A stretch of DNA of 64,000 nucleotides from assembly GCF_004684205.1 (NCBI RefSeq), contig NZ_SRIO01000008.1:1-64000 (forward strand), written 5' to 3'. Under the pieces are notes generated by a model. The model was not told where the DNA came from, ran no database searches, and saw only the letters and a program-made list of their open reading frames with translations. The stretch comes from Candidatus Macondimonas diazotrophica (GTDB taxonomy: Bacteria; Pseudomonadota; Gammaproteobacteria; UBA5335). Both the position numbers and the translations under genes were made by a program. Shown here piece after piece: positions 45,422 to 53,726 of the stretch; positions within the stretch are counted from its first letter, which is position 1, and every line of letters begins with the position of its first letter.

Positions 45422-45940
45422 TCATGCACACTGGTGCCCCAGATAGGTGTCCGAGTAGATCGCACCTCGATAGAACAGCAATGGCGAACGCTGCTGCTGC
45501 CATGAGTAGCCGACAACCTTGCCGATCACGATCGCATGGTCGCCACACGGGACAGCCTCCATCCGCTCGCATTCAAAAGCGGCCACCGCACCGTGAATAA
45601 GCGGGACCCCGGTTTCGCCCGCCTCCACCGGAATGCCGCGGAATTTGTCTTCGCGAGGCGTCGCGAACTGGTGGCATACCGCTTCCTGATCGTGAGCGAG
45701 AATGCTGACGCCGAAGTACCGAGCATCAACGAAATTCGCATGGTTGGGCGATTGGTTGCGAATACACCAGGACAGTGCCGGGGGGCTCATCGAGACCGAC
45801 GAGATGGAATTCACGGTGATTCCGATCATTCGGCCTTCCGGTGTACAGGCGCTCACAATGGCAATGCCCGTCGCGAAACAGCCGAATGCATTTCGCATGT
45901 CCCGTGGATCAATCTCCAATGTCAGCGGGGTCTGGCTCAT
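45422..45940 (-). CDS. Flavin reductase (StyB/HpaC-like)
   Basis: The 172-residue flavin-reductase-domain protein has RNAFGCFATGIAIVSA, GITVNSISSVSMSPPALSWCI, HANFVDARYFGVSILAHDQE and the C-terminal HAIVIGKVVGY block with the conserved His. It supplies reduced flavin from NAD(P)H to two-component monooxygenases such as the StyA-like proteins downstream. Its ATG overlaps the stop of the permease-ferredoxin gene by four bases, so the three redox parts are coupled. Confidence 0.9.
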   Translation of the reverse strand: MSQTPLTLEIDPRDMRNAFGCFATGIAIVSACTPEGRMIGITVNSISSVSMSPPALSWCIRNQSPNHANFVDARYFGVSILAHDQEAVCHQFATPREDKFRGIPVEAGETGVPLIHGAVAAFECERMEAVPCGDHAIVIGKVVGYSWQQQRSPLLFYRGAIYSDTYLGHQCA

Positions 45941-48759
45941 GATGCAGCTCGCATGGGGGCCGACGCAGGCGCGCCAGCAGGTTGAGGGGAAAGGGAGATG
46001 AAGAGCGCATCACCCTGCTGAATCACGTCATAGCGCCGGAGTGGAAGTTTGACCGGCGGCGCGACAGGCAGCCCTGTCCGGACATCGAACCGGCCGCCAT
46101 GCCAAGGGCACTCCACGTGTCCGGTTGCGGGATCGTAGTCTCCTTCCGAAAGCGACGCTGTACCGTGGGTGCACAGGTCGTCGACGACGTGGAAGCCCTC
46201 TTCTGTGCGGAACACGGCGACGCGATGCCCGTCGCTCAGATCGATGGGTTTACCCGCGGCGATCGGCACTGCTTCCACGGCACACAAGGGCTGAAGGGCG
46301 GGCCGTCCCAAACGGGACGACAAGCGAGACCGAACCGCCTCCCACAACGGACGCAATGTCCCCGCTCCCGGGGTGCGCCGGCGCGAGCAGTCGGCACATG
46401 CGTTTCGGGCCAGCGGTTCCGCTGCGCCGGCAAAGATGAAGTCAGGCTGAAATACCAATGCCAGCGCGGGGATGACCGTGAGGGCAGCCGTTGCGGCAAC
46501 CGCCATCCACAGTGCAATGAGCACACCCATCTCCGCCTGGAAACGCAATGCCGACAACTGCCACAACGACACGCTGACGATAATGGTGCTGCCCGTAATC
46601 ACCACACCCTTGCCGGCGGTCTGCAGTGCCTCACGAACGGCCGCAGCAATATCCGCGTTCCGCCGATGGGCTTCCCGGATGCGATCGACGATATAGAACC
46701 CGAAATCCACACCCATCCCGATTCCGAGCGTAATGACGGGCAATGTGTTGATCGTCAGTCCGATATTTTGCGAGGCCATGTAGGCGAAGGTCACCGCATT
46801 GGACAACACGACGCCCGGCAGAAAGAACAAACCGGCCTGCCAGGACAAGCCATAGCTGAGCCAGCAGCATGCGAACAGCAACGCCATTGCAAACGCGATC
46901 GTCTCAACCAGATGCGCTGCAATCGTCTCGTTCACCGCCGCCAGAACAGCCGGGAATCCACCCCCGAAGCGAACGGTGGCGGGCAGGTCCGGCGGCAGCT
47001 GTGCGATGGCTTCGTCGACACGCGCCTGCACGGCTCGCAAGGTCGGCCCGCGGTGGTCCCTGAGCTGCAGGTGGATGGCCCCGTCTGCATAGTCCTGGGT
47101 GCGGTACTGAACGAGATCGCCTGGATCCGCCGATTGTTCGAGCATGGCGATCAGCTGACCTGTCGCCTCCCGATCCTCCGGCAGTTCACGATATCGGGGA
47201 TTGCCTTCCCGCAGCGTCATGTTCAGCGGCGCAATCAGATCGGGCAAGGCCAGCGTACCCACGATCTCCGGCTGACGTGCAAGCTCGGACTGGATCCAGC
47301 CGACAGCCTGCAGCACCTTTGGGTCCTTCATCGCATCGGGCGCCTGCCCATCGACCACCAGAAACATCCGCTCCGCTCCGGGAAAGCGCTCATCAATCGC
47401 GGCGACTGCCTCATTGAATGTGGAGTCCGGCCACAACAGCGGCGTCCCCGGAAAGGCATCCCCGATCTGAAGTTCGGTGCTGCGCCAGATCGCCGCGCTG
47501 ACGAGGATTAGCGCCACTGTCAATACCGAGGAGGCACCGAACCGTCCCGTCAGTCGTTGTCCGAGCCAACCCAGAACGAAGTCCAGAGGCCGATGCCAAC
47601 TGCGGTAGTGGTAACTGGGCACCTGAACATCGGCCAGCACCAGCGGAATCAACGCAATGACGGTGATCGCAAGACTGGACAGCCAGATCACCCCAATCAG
47701 GGCGGCACCCTGCAGAATCGGAATGGGTGTGGTCAGCATGATGGCGACGGAACCCACATCTGTCGCCAGGCCTAGCGCGCTCGGGCGAAACAGCTTGACC
47801 AGGGTCTGACGCGCCGCGGTCATGGAATCCAGCTGCTCACGCTCCTCTGCATAGAGCCGACAGAACTGGACCGAATGAGAAACCGACCGGGCCGCCATCA
47901 GAAACGCCAGCACCATCATGAGCGGATCGAGCCGCAATCCCGCCAGTGAAACCGCACCCAGCGCGAAGGTTGCCGACAATCCGGCCGCCAACAGCGGCAA
48001 CACGGTGCCCAGCCACGAGCCCATCGCCCCCCAGAGCAAAGCCACCAACAGCAGGAGGATTGCACCTGCCAGCAGCATGGTCTGCGGGATATAGGTCAGG
48101 GCCAGCGCCTGCAACACCGGCTCACCTACCACATAGGTTTCAATCGCCGGATTGTCGATCGCCCCGATCGCTTCATTCACTGCTTCGTGAATCTCGGCAT
48201 AACTGGTATCACCACGGGCGATGGCGTCGTCAATGAAGCCCACCACGATCAACGCCGCCGTAAGATCCCGCGAAACGAAATTCCCGAGCACGATGTCGTT
48301 GGCCAGCACCCGGTCGCGCAGCTGCGCAACCTCGGTCACACTGGCCGGCGTGCCTGGCCACATCAGCGGCTCGATATCGACTGCGTCACTCGAGGCCGAA
48401 ATATGCCGCAGCTTGCGCGACGCCAGGGACACCACCTGGTAGGGATCAACGGCCGGTACACTCTCGAGACGCCGAGTCAGCGCCGCCAACTCCCGCAACA
48501 CATCGGCGTCGAACAGATCCCCCTCACGCACTCGGAACATGACAACCAGTGAATTGGTCGATCCGAATGTCTGGGCGAATTGCTGATGAACGGAAATCGT
48601 CGAATGATCGAGTGGATAGAGCTGCTCCGGGCCACTGCTAACTTGCAGGCGATTCCACGCAACCACCCCCATCACCATCGCCAGCGTCACGATGCCGAGG
48701 CGAAACACCCGACGCCAGCCAAACAATCCATCCAACACCAGTCGGGCAAGACTGCTCAT
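45937..48759 (-). CDS. RND/MMPL permease fused to a C-terminal Rieske [2Fe-2S] ferredoxin
   Basis: The 940-residue protein reads without a break. Residues 1 to about 780 are an RND/MMPL-type exporter with paired helix bundles and periplasmic loops (LRLDPLMMVLAFLMAARSVSHSVQF and LPVITLGIGMGVDFGFYIVDRI are characteristic). A basic linker of about 40 residues follows. From about residue 825 there is a complete ferredoxin with Cys863, His865, Cys884 and His887 (CTHG and CPWHGG). The ferredoxin would be tethered to the inner membrane, presumably on the cytoplasmic side since it follows the last helix. I know of no common fusion of this kind. GAGGGA precedes the ATG. Confidence 0.88.
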   Translation of the reverse strand: MSSLARLVLDGLFGWRRVFRLGIVTLAMVMGVVAWNRLQVSSGPEQLYPLDHSTISVHQQFAQTFGSTNSLVVMFRVREGDLFDADVLRELAALTRRLESVPAVDPYQVVSLASRKLRHISASSDAVDIEPLMWPGTPASVTEVAQLRDRVLANDIVLGNFVSRDLTAALIVVGFIDDAIARGDTSYAEIHEAVNEAIGAIDNPAIETYVVGEPVLQALALTYIPQTMLLAGAILLLLVALLWGAMGSWLGTVLPLLAAGLSATFALGAVSLAGLRLDPLMMVLAFLMAARSVSHSVQFCRLYAEEREQLDSMTAARQTLVKLFRPSALGLATDVGSVAIMLTTPIPILQGAALIGVIWLSSLAITVIALIPLVLADVQVPSYHYRSWHRPLDFVLGWLGQRLTGRFGASSVLTVALILVSAAIWRSTELQIGDAFPGTPLLWPDSTFNEAVAAIDERFPGAERMFLVVDGQAPDAMKDPKVLQAVGWIQSELARQPEIVGTLALPDLIAPLNMTLREGNPRYRELPEDREATGQLIAMLEQSADPGDLVQYRTQDYADGAIHLQLRDHRGPTLRAVQARVDEAIAQLPPDLPATVRFGGGFPAVLAAVNETIAAHLVETIAFAMALLFACCWLSYGLSWQAGLFFLPGVVLSNAVTFAYMASQNIGLTINTLPVITLGIGMGVDFGFYIVDRIREAHRRNADIAAAVREALQTAGKGVVITGSTIIVSVSLWQLSALRFQAEMGVLIALWMAVAATAALTVIPALALVFQPDFIFAGAAEPLARNACADCSRRRTPGAGTLRPLWEAVRSRLSSRLGRPALQPLCAVEAVPIAAGKPIDLSDGHRVAVFRTEEGFHVVDDLCTHGTASLSEGDYDPATGHVECPWHGGRFDVRTGLPVAPPVKLPLRRYDVIQQGDALFISLSPQPAGAPASAPMRAAS

Positions 48760-48772
48760 ATCGCGTCCCTCG

Positions 48773-49843
48773 TTATCGAATCACTGGGGACCGTGCAGCC
48801 ATCTGCTGCCGATCGAATCGAAGCTGCCTTTCACCAGCCGGGGTGTCGGACGACGCTCTTGCCCGCATCGGAAGCGACAACTTCAACGGATGACTCGCAG
48901 TCAATGCCACCAGGTCGCGGCCGCGGAGATCCACATCCAGAACGACATCGGCAGGCGCCAACCGCCCATCCAGCGTTCGCAGGAACGGGTGCGTCCGGTG
49001 ATCCAGCGTGAACAGCTGCCCCAAGGCGCCACCGAGAATTGCCTCCCCTGACTCATCCATGGCCGCGGCGTACAGGGCGGGTGTTGCCGAGTCCACCGGA
49101 ATCCGGGTCCAGTGCTCGCCGCTGTCCTCGGTAGTCAACACGACACCATTCAGCCCGGCGATCACGCCATACGGACCGCGAAAATCCACCGCCATCAATG
49201 ACTCGCTTACCGGCGCAGTGACGGATCGCCACGTGTATCCATCGGGTGAATAGGAGAGTCGGCCGAACTCTCCCACCAACCAGATCCCGTTCTCGGAGAA
49301 GCCGACGTCGTTCCATGCCATGTCTTCCCGCGCAACGACTTGCGTAAAGGATCGGCCTTCGTCACGGCTGACCAATGCAGCGCCCATGACGCCGACGGCC
49401 CACAGTGCCCCGTCCGGGGCTTGGCGAATGCGGACCAGTTTGTTCTCGATATCGGACGAGGGAACGCCGGGCACTGCCTGCCAGGTTTGCCCGGAGTCTT
49501 CTGAACGCAGGATATCGCCGCCGTTGCCGACCGCGACCACGGTGCCATTGCCAAGTGCGACAGCATCCTGAAGATGCTGATGCGTTCCCGTCCATCCGGA
49601 CCGCCAATGCTCACCACCATCATCGCTTATTCGCACTTGCCCATAGGATCCGACAAGCCAGATCTGATCGCTGTTCTCCGGCGAAACGGCAAGACCGTAA
49701 TAACGGTATCGCCCCGCGAATGGCTCATCCACTGGGGGCGTGATGCTGGGCTTGAAGTCCGCGTAGATTCCGGTCAGCAGCAACGCCGACAGAACCGTCA
49801 AACCCACAACGACCCTTGATACGCGGCGTCTCATCATGCTCAT
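48773..49843 (-). CDS. YCF48/photosystem-II-assembly-like beta-propeller protein
   Basis: The 356-residue exported or anchored protein has an N-terminal hydrophobic segment (about residues 10-27). It is followed by repeated BNR/sortilin-like blades with the S-x-D-x-G-x-x-W pattern (SDDGGEHWRS, SEDSGQTWQA, SPDGYTWRS, TEDSGEHWTR). Such proteins recur beside RND, DUF1302 and DUF1329 genes. It begins the minus-strand cluster, 13 bases ahead of the permease gene. Function in this setting is unknown. Confidence 0.85.
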   Translation of the reverse strand: MSMMRRRVSRVVVGLTVLSALLLTGIYADFKPSITPPVDEPFAGRYRYYGLAVSPENSDQIWLVGSYGQVRISDDGGEHWRSGWTGTHQHLQDAVALGNGTVVAVGNGGDILRSEDSGQTWQAVPGVPSSDIENKLVRIRQAPDGALWAVGVMGAALVSRDEGRSFTQVVAREDMAWNDVGFSENGIWLVGEFGRLSYSPDGYTWRSVTAPVSESLMAVDFRGPYGVIAGLNGVVLTTEDSGEHWTRIPVDSATPALYAAAMDESGEAILGGALGQLFTLDHRTHPFLRTLDGRLAPADVVLDVDLRGRDLVALTASHPLKLSLPMRARASSDTPAGERQLRFDRQQMAARSPVIR

Positions 49844-50339
49844 CTGGTCACCCCGACTTACTATTTAGTTACTATAAGTTCGTTGATATACCTCCTATCG
49901 CAAAACGCGTTCCAAATCGTCACTCGCGATACACTCAAAGTTGAATCAGCCACTTAGAAAAAACTCGCGCGTATGCTCTCGCGACACTCGCACAAATGCG
50001 GAGCGTTGCGCTCCAAAGCGGCGCAGTGTTTCGACCACCCTATGGCGCATAAACGCGTTCAACCGGAGGACACACCCGCCGTCGTCGGCACCCTTGAGAT
50101 CGGGACCACCCCCGGACAAACAAAATGTCGGGGTCACGTTTTTCGTGCAAATCACACGGGTCCTGGAACTGCAAATAGGACAGCAGGTTAGCTCTTCTTT
50201 TGGGGCCGACTTTCAGACCCGTGGCTTCGTTGGCGAAGACCCCCCTCAGCGCGTTGGGAGCGGAAGCCGCATCGCACAGTGTCGTGCTGGATTGCGCAGA
50301 AACGGAAGGCCTGCCGCAGGATCACCGCTCAAGAGACTT
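49844..50339. other. Intergenic stretch with no recognised gene
   Basis: About 500 bases hold only short open frames without family resemblance, including one of 69 codons on the minus strand (49946-50155). The left 80 bases are AT-rich and include TTAGTTACT, probably promoter DNA of the YCF48-like gene. The remainder may be debris like the adjoining pump pseudogene. Confidence 0.5.
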
Positions 50340-51048
50340 GGGGGCATCCGAGATGAAGAACGCACGGCTTGGGGTTGCGCCGGTTCGCAGTTCGCGACCC
50401 TCCAGCACTTCCGCCACATCGCTCATTCGAACCGGTAGTCCATCGCGTGTTGCTGCGACAATTTTCCGCAGTCGTGCGATGTCAGCCACTTGTCCGGGAT
50501 GCAGATCAGGTACTGCTCGCCATGACGTTCCATATTGCCGCGCCGCCGTTGGCGTTGTTCCGTGCAACAGCGTTGAGTCCGTCGTTCATCGTCGCTTTGT
50601 GGGCCAGCAACTTGACCGGATCGGGCGTGATATGGAACTGACGCACGTAGCCGCCGATGGTGTTGACCTCGGTGACACCTTTCAGATTGCGCAGCTGTGA
50701 ACGCACCGACCAGCTCTGCAAGGTACGCAGTCCAATCGGCGTCCATATTTCCTCGTAGCCCGTTTCCGGTTCCAAGCTGCACATAACGATCTCGCCCAGG
50801 CCGGTTGCCACCGGCCTGCGAGCGGCTGCGCTGCAGGTTGCGATCGCTCCCCCAGAACACCGCCCCAGCGGCAACGTGGCCATGGATTCGACAATGTGGA
50901 TGCCCGACTTGTCCAGCACCAGCAACTCGATCTGTTCGCGTTTTCCAGAACGTATCGGCATACGATGCAAGCACGACGTTATCGATGCATAGGCGTTATA
51001 GAGCTGCGACGCGGTCCAGCGGACGACCGGGCTGCAGTCGTCGTCAAA
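50340..51048 (-). pseudogene. Decayed CzcA/CusA-type heavy-metal RND pump fragment
   Basis: Homology to the HME-RND pump runs across three frames on the minus strand. One frame gives PVATGLGEI, then WSVRSQLRNLKGVTEVNTIG, GYVRQFHITPDPVKLLA and NNANGG. A second gives ERHGEQYLICIPDKW. A third gives KIVAATRDGLPVRMSDVAEV and ELRTGA. The order matches the intact pump, so at least two frameshifts separate the pieces, and both ends are missing. An intact member has about 1,000 residues; only about 230 remain. It would have exported copper, silver, cobalt or zinc. Confidence 0.85.
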
Positions 51049-51075
51049 CAAAAAAGAGCGGCCTGTTGGCCGCTC
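51049..51075 (-). terminator. Intrinsic terminator after the NmrA-family gene
   Basis: On the minus strand GAGCGGCC-AACA-GGCCGCTC makes an eight-base-pair stem followed by TTTTTTG. It ends transcription of the oxidoreductase gene 48 bases after its stop. Confidence 0.88.
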
Positions 51076-51122
51076 CTTGACGCTTGCTCAGTCAATGCTG
51101 TAAGAACCAGCGCGTCGGACCG

Positions 51123-51980
51123 TCAGCTAAAAGCCACCTTGTGATCCGTCAGGAATACCTCGATATTGCGAGCCGGCGCCCCCGCAATCGCCGATACGGT
51201 GTCGGCGACATCGCCCAGATAACCCGGCGGCGCAAGCGCGTACAGCTCGACCATGGCATCCGCCAACGGCTCCGGCATGCCCGCATCCAGCATTGCCGCC
51301 TTGGCATCATCGTTTGAGACAGCAACATATCGAATCGGTTTACCCAAACAAGTCGTCATGGCCTGAGCGATCTGCTCCGCTGTCACGGCGGTCGGCCCGG
51401 TCACCGGATACGCCTTGCCTTCATGGCCCGCCCCGGTCAGTGCCGTGACGGCAACCGCAGCGATATCCCGTGCATCGACCCAGGAAATCGGGCTGTTCTC
51501 GCCCAGCGGCAAATAAAACGCACCGTGATCCTTGATGGTGGGTGCCGACATGAAGAAGTTCTGCATGAAGAATGTCGGCTGCACGAAGGTCCAATCCATT
51601 CCGCTCTGCTTGAGCCGTTCCTGGTTCTCGCCATGCCAGCGCCCGAATTGCACCGGCGCATCCGGTGCGGCCCCGATGCCAGTCGACATGACCACATGCT
51701 TCACGCCGGCCTGGGCAGCGGCGTCGATCAAGGTATTGCGCATCGCCACCTGATCCAAGGCCAGTGCCGTAACCAGAAACACCTTGTTTACGCCTTCCAG
51801 TGCCACTGGCAGTGACGCCGGATCTCGCAGGTCGCCCTCGACGACCTCAACATCTTCGCCAAACATCGAGGTTGCCTTGGCCTTGTCCCGGACCAACACC
51901 CGGGTGGCGACGCCCTTCGCTCGCAACAGGCGAACAACCTCGTTTCCGATGTTGCCCGTGGCTCCAACTACCAAAATCAT
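51123..51980 (-). CDS. NmrA-family NAD(P)-binding protein (quinone oxidoreductase QorB-like)
   Basis: The 285-residue Rossmann protein starts MILVVGATGNIGNEVVRLL with the G-x-x-G-x-x-G loop of atypical short-chain dehydrogenases. VLVRDKAKA, FVQPTFFMQNFF and WVDARDIAAVAV are NmrA/QorB-type blocks. The adjacent HxlR regulator and an inverted repeat in its promoter suggest inducible expression under quinone or electrophile stress, as for QorR-controlled quinone reductases. AAGGTGAGG precedes the ATG and partly overlaps the operator. Confidence 0.87.
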   Translation of the reverse strand: MILVVGATGNIGNEVVRLLRAKGVATRVLVRDKAKATSMFGEDVEVVEGDLRDPASLPVALEGVNKVFLVTALALDQVAMRNTLIDAAAQAGVKHVVMSTGIGAAPDAPVQFGRWHGENQERLKQSGMDWTFVQPTFFMQNFFMSAPTIKDHGAFYLPLGENSPISWVDARDIAAVAVTALTGAGHEGKAYPVTGPTAVTAEQIAQAMTTCLGKPIRYVAVSNDDAKAAMLDAGMPEPLADAMVELYALAPPGYLGDVADTVSAIAGAPARNIEVFLTDHKVAFS

Positions 51981-51989
51981 CTGCGCACC

Positions 51990-52016
51990 TCACCTTGTAT
52001 ATGGGACACAAGGTGA
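51990..52016. promoter_or_regulatory. HxlR-type operator in the NmrA-gene promoter
   Basis: TCACCTTGT and ACAAGGTGA are exact complements with a nine-base spacer. On the minus strand they bracket a promoter with TTGCTA, 18 bases and TATACA. A dimeric HxlR regulator binding here would block RNA polymerase; the gene for one is immediately upstream. Confidence 0.7.
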
Positions 52017-52081
52017 TCTTAGCAACGCTTGTTACTTTTGTATACCTAATAAAAAAATTGATTCGCTCAAGGCCGGACCGC

Positions 52082-52522
52082 TCAGATTCCCTGCAGTCTG
52101 GGCAGGGTGGACCGCACCTCATCTGCCCCGGAAGCCGGCGCGCGACGCGCTGCTTGGTCTTCCGCAAACCACTTATTCGCAAGAGATTCCAGAGGAGTCA
52201 TGACCTGTGCGAGTTCACGCCCCCGCGCAGTCAGCTCGTAACATACATGAGGCGGGATACCCAGGTGCTGCTCACGGCGCACCAGGCCGGCCGCCTCCAG
52301 CCGCCGGAGACGAACGGTCAGCATCCGGGCAGAAATACCGTGCACATCCTTCATGAGCTCCGAGAACCGGATCGAGTCATGCTGCAGCAACACCCATACG
52401 ATATAGGCCGTCCATGGTCCCATGATCAGCGATACCAGTGCGTCGACGGGGCATCCCGACTCGGCGCTGGGCATTGGGGTATGGGGACTGTTCGATGCAT
52501 TCTTCTTGCGATTCCCGGCCAT
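52082..52522 (-). CDS. HxlR-family transcriptional regulator
   Basis: The 146-residue winged-helix protein has the HxlR layout: conserved Cys24 in SGCPVDAL, ISARMLTVRLRRLEAAGLVRR for the recognition helix and wing, then CYELTARGREL. In QorR, YodB and HypR the N-terminal Cys senses quinones or disulfide stress. The ATG at 52522 has AGAGGAGA at good spacing. It lies upstream of and in the same direction as the NmrA-family gene, which it probably controls. Confidence 0.9.
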   Translation of the reverse strand: MAGNRKKNASNSPHTPMPSAESGCPVDALVSLIMGPWTAYIVWVLLQHDSIRFSELMKDVHGISARMLTVRLRRLEAAGLVRREQHLGIPPHVCYELTARGRELAQVMTPLESLANKWFAEDQAARRAPASGADEVRSTLPRLQGI

Positions 52523-52694
52523 GACCGTCTCCTCTGATTTCTTCACTTGAAAGCAACCGCTTACTTCTTTCCGTTACGAAAGTTTAGCACTAGTCATGTT
52601 TCGGTTCATATCTATCTCAAAACAACACGCGCTCGGTTCCGTAGACTCGTGATCGACGATCCAAGTGCACCCGCCGCGTCTGGGCAAGCCACGC

Positions 52695-53726
52695 TCAAGT
52701 CGGCTCGATCTGGCGAATCTGCCGCCGAACCGACCAGAACGCGCCGACCCCGCCAAGCACCATACCGATGAGAATCAGCAGGCCGACCTGGGCAATGCCC
52801 AGCCCGTGCAGTCGCGCGTCGCTCTGGTAAAGCATTGCCAGCCGGCTGACCGGGCCGCTCATGATCCAGACACTCATCTGCACGATGATCCAGGCGACCA
52901 GCGCCCCGGACAGGCCATAGCCAATGCCGGCATAGAGAAATGGCCGCTGGATGAAGCGGTCGGTTCCCCCAACCAGTTTGGTGATCTCGATCTCACTGCG
53001 CCGATTCTGTACTTCCATACGGATGGTATTGCCGACGACCATGATCACCGCAAGTCCGAACAGAAAGCCCATGAGGCGTGCCAGCCGCTCGACCAGAATC
53101 CCGACGGCCTGCAAGCGTTCCAACCATTCCCGGTCGAGCTGAACGCGATCCACCTCGGCAACGCGTTGCACCGCATCCACCAGCGGTTGCAGATCCTGGC
53201 CGGCTTCGAGTTGAGGCCAAAGAATGACCACCGCGGGCAGCGGATTCTCCTCGAGGGCCTGGATTGCGGCTTCGAATCCCGGCAAGCCGCGCAATTGAGC
53301 CAATCCCTCGTCGGGCGCAATCAGTTCCGCGCGCTGCACATCGCCGCGACCCGACCACTCCTGCAGCCGGGTCTCGACTTGCATGAGAGGCGTCCGAAGC
53401 TTGAAAAACACCGACACCTGCGTATCGGCGCGCCAGTCCGGGATCAGCTTCTGCACGTTATCGGCCAGCACGTACAACCCGGTCGGCAACGCCAGCGTCA
53501 GACCGATGACCAGCGCCGTCAGCAGACTCACGTGGCGCAGCCGGATCAGTCGCGCCGCCGTTTCTCTGGCGGTCCGCAGATGGATGGTCCAATAGGCCTG
53601 CAGGCGTGCTGCAATCGGAGGGCGTGCCCGTCGCGACGACATCGGTACGGCCGACTGCCGTACCGAACCGGCCTGCCGGCGGCGCAGACGGCGGTTAACC
53701 GGTTGTTTGGAGCGCTTCATCCACAT
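52695..53726 (-). CDS. ftsX: Cell division protein FtsX
   Basis: The 343-residue membrane protein has a cytoplasmic basic N-terminus, a first helix near residues 68-88 and a periplasmic domain with VSVFFKLRTP. Three C-terminal helices follow with the MVVGNTIRMEVQNRRSEIEITKLVG region typical of FtsX. With FtsE it signals to cell-wall hydrolases at the septum. Its start overlaps ftsE by 32 bases. In many gammaproteobacteria rpoH follows; here no rpoH is present. Confidence 0.93.
   Translation of the reverse strand: MWMKRSKQPVNRRLRRRQAGSVRQSAVPMSSRRARPPIAARLQAYWTIHLRTARETAARLIRLRHVSLLTALVIGLTLALPTGLYVLADNVQKLIPDWRADTQVSVFFKLRTPLMQVETRLQEWSGRGDVQRAELIAPDEGLAQLRGLPGFEAAIQALEENPLPAVVILWPQLEAGQDLQPLVDAVQRVAEVDRVQLDREWLERLQAVGILVERLARLMGFLFGLAVIMVVGNTIRMEVQNRRSEIEITKLVGGTDRFIQRPFLYAGIGYGLSGALVAWIIVQMSVWIMSGPVSRLAMLYQSDARLHGLGIAQVGLLILIGMVLGGVGAFWSVRRQIRQIEPT

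Noticed and set aside
45982-47511. Plus-strand frame of 509 codons over the permease gene
   Set aside because: It is an antisense shadow of the permease-ferredoxin gene, with biased composition and no motif.
49946-50155. Minus-strand open frame of 69 codons
   Set aside because: No ribosome-binding site, no family resemblance, and it lies in a region of decayed sequence.
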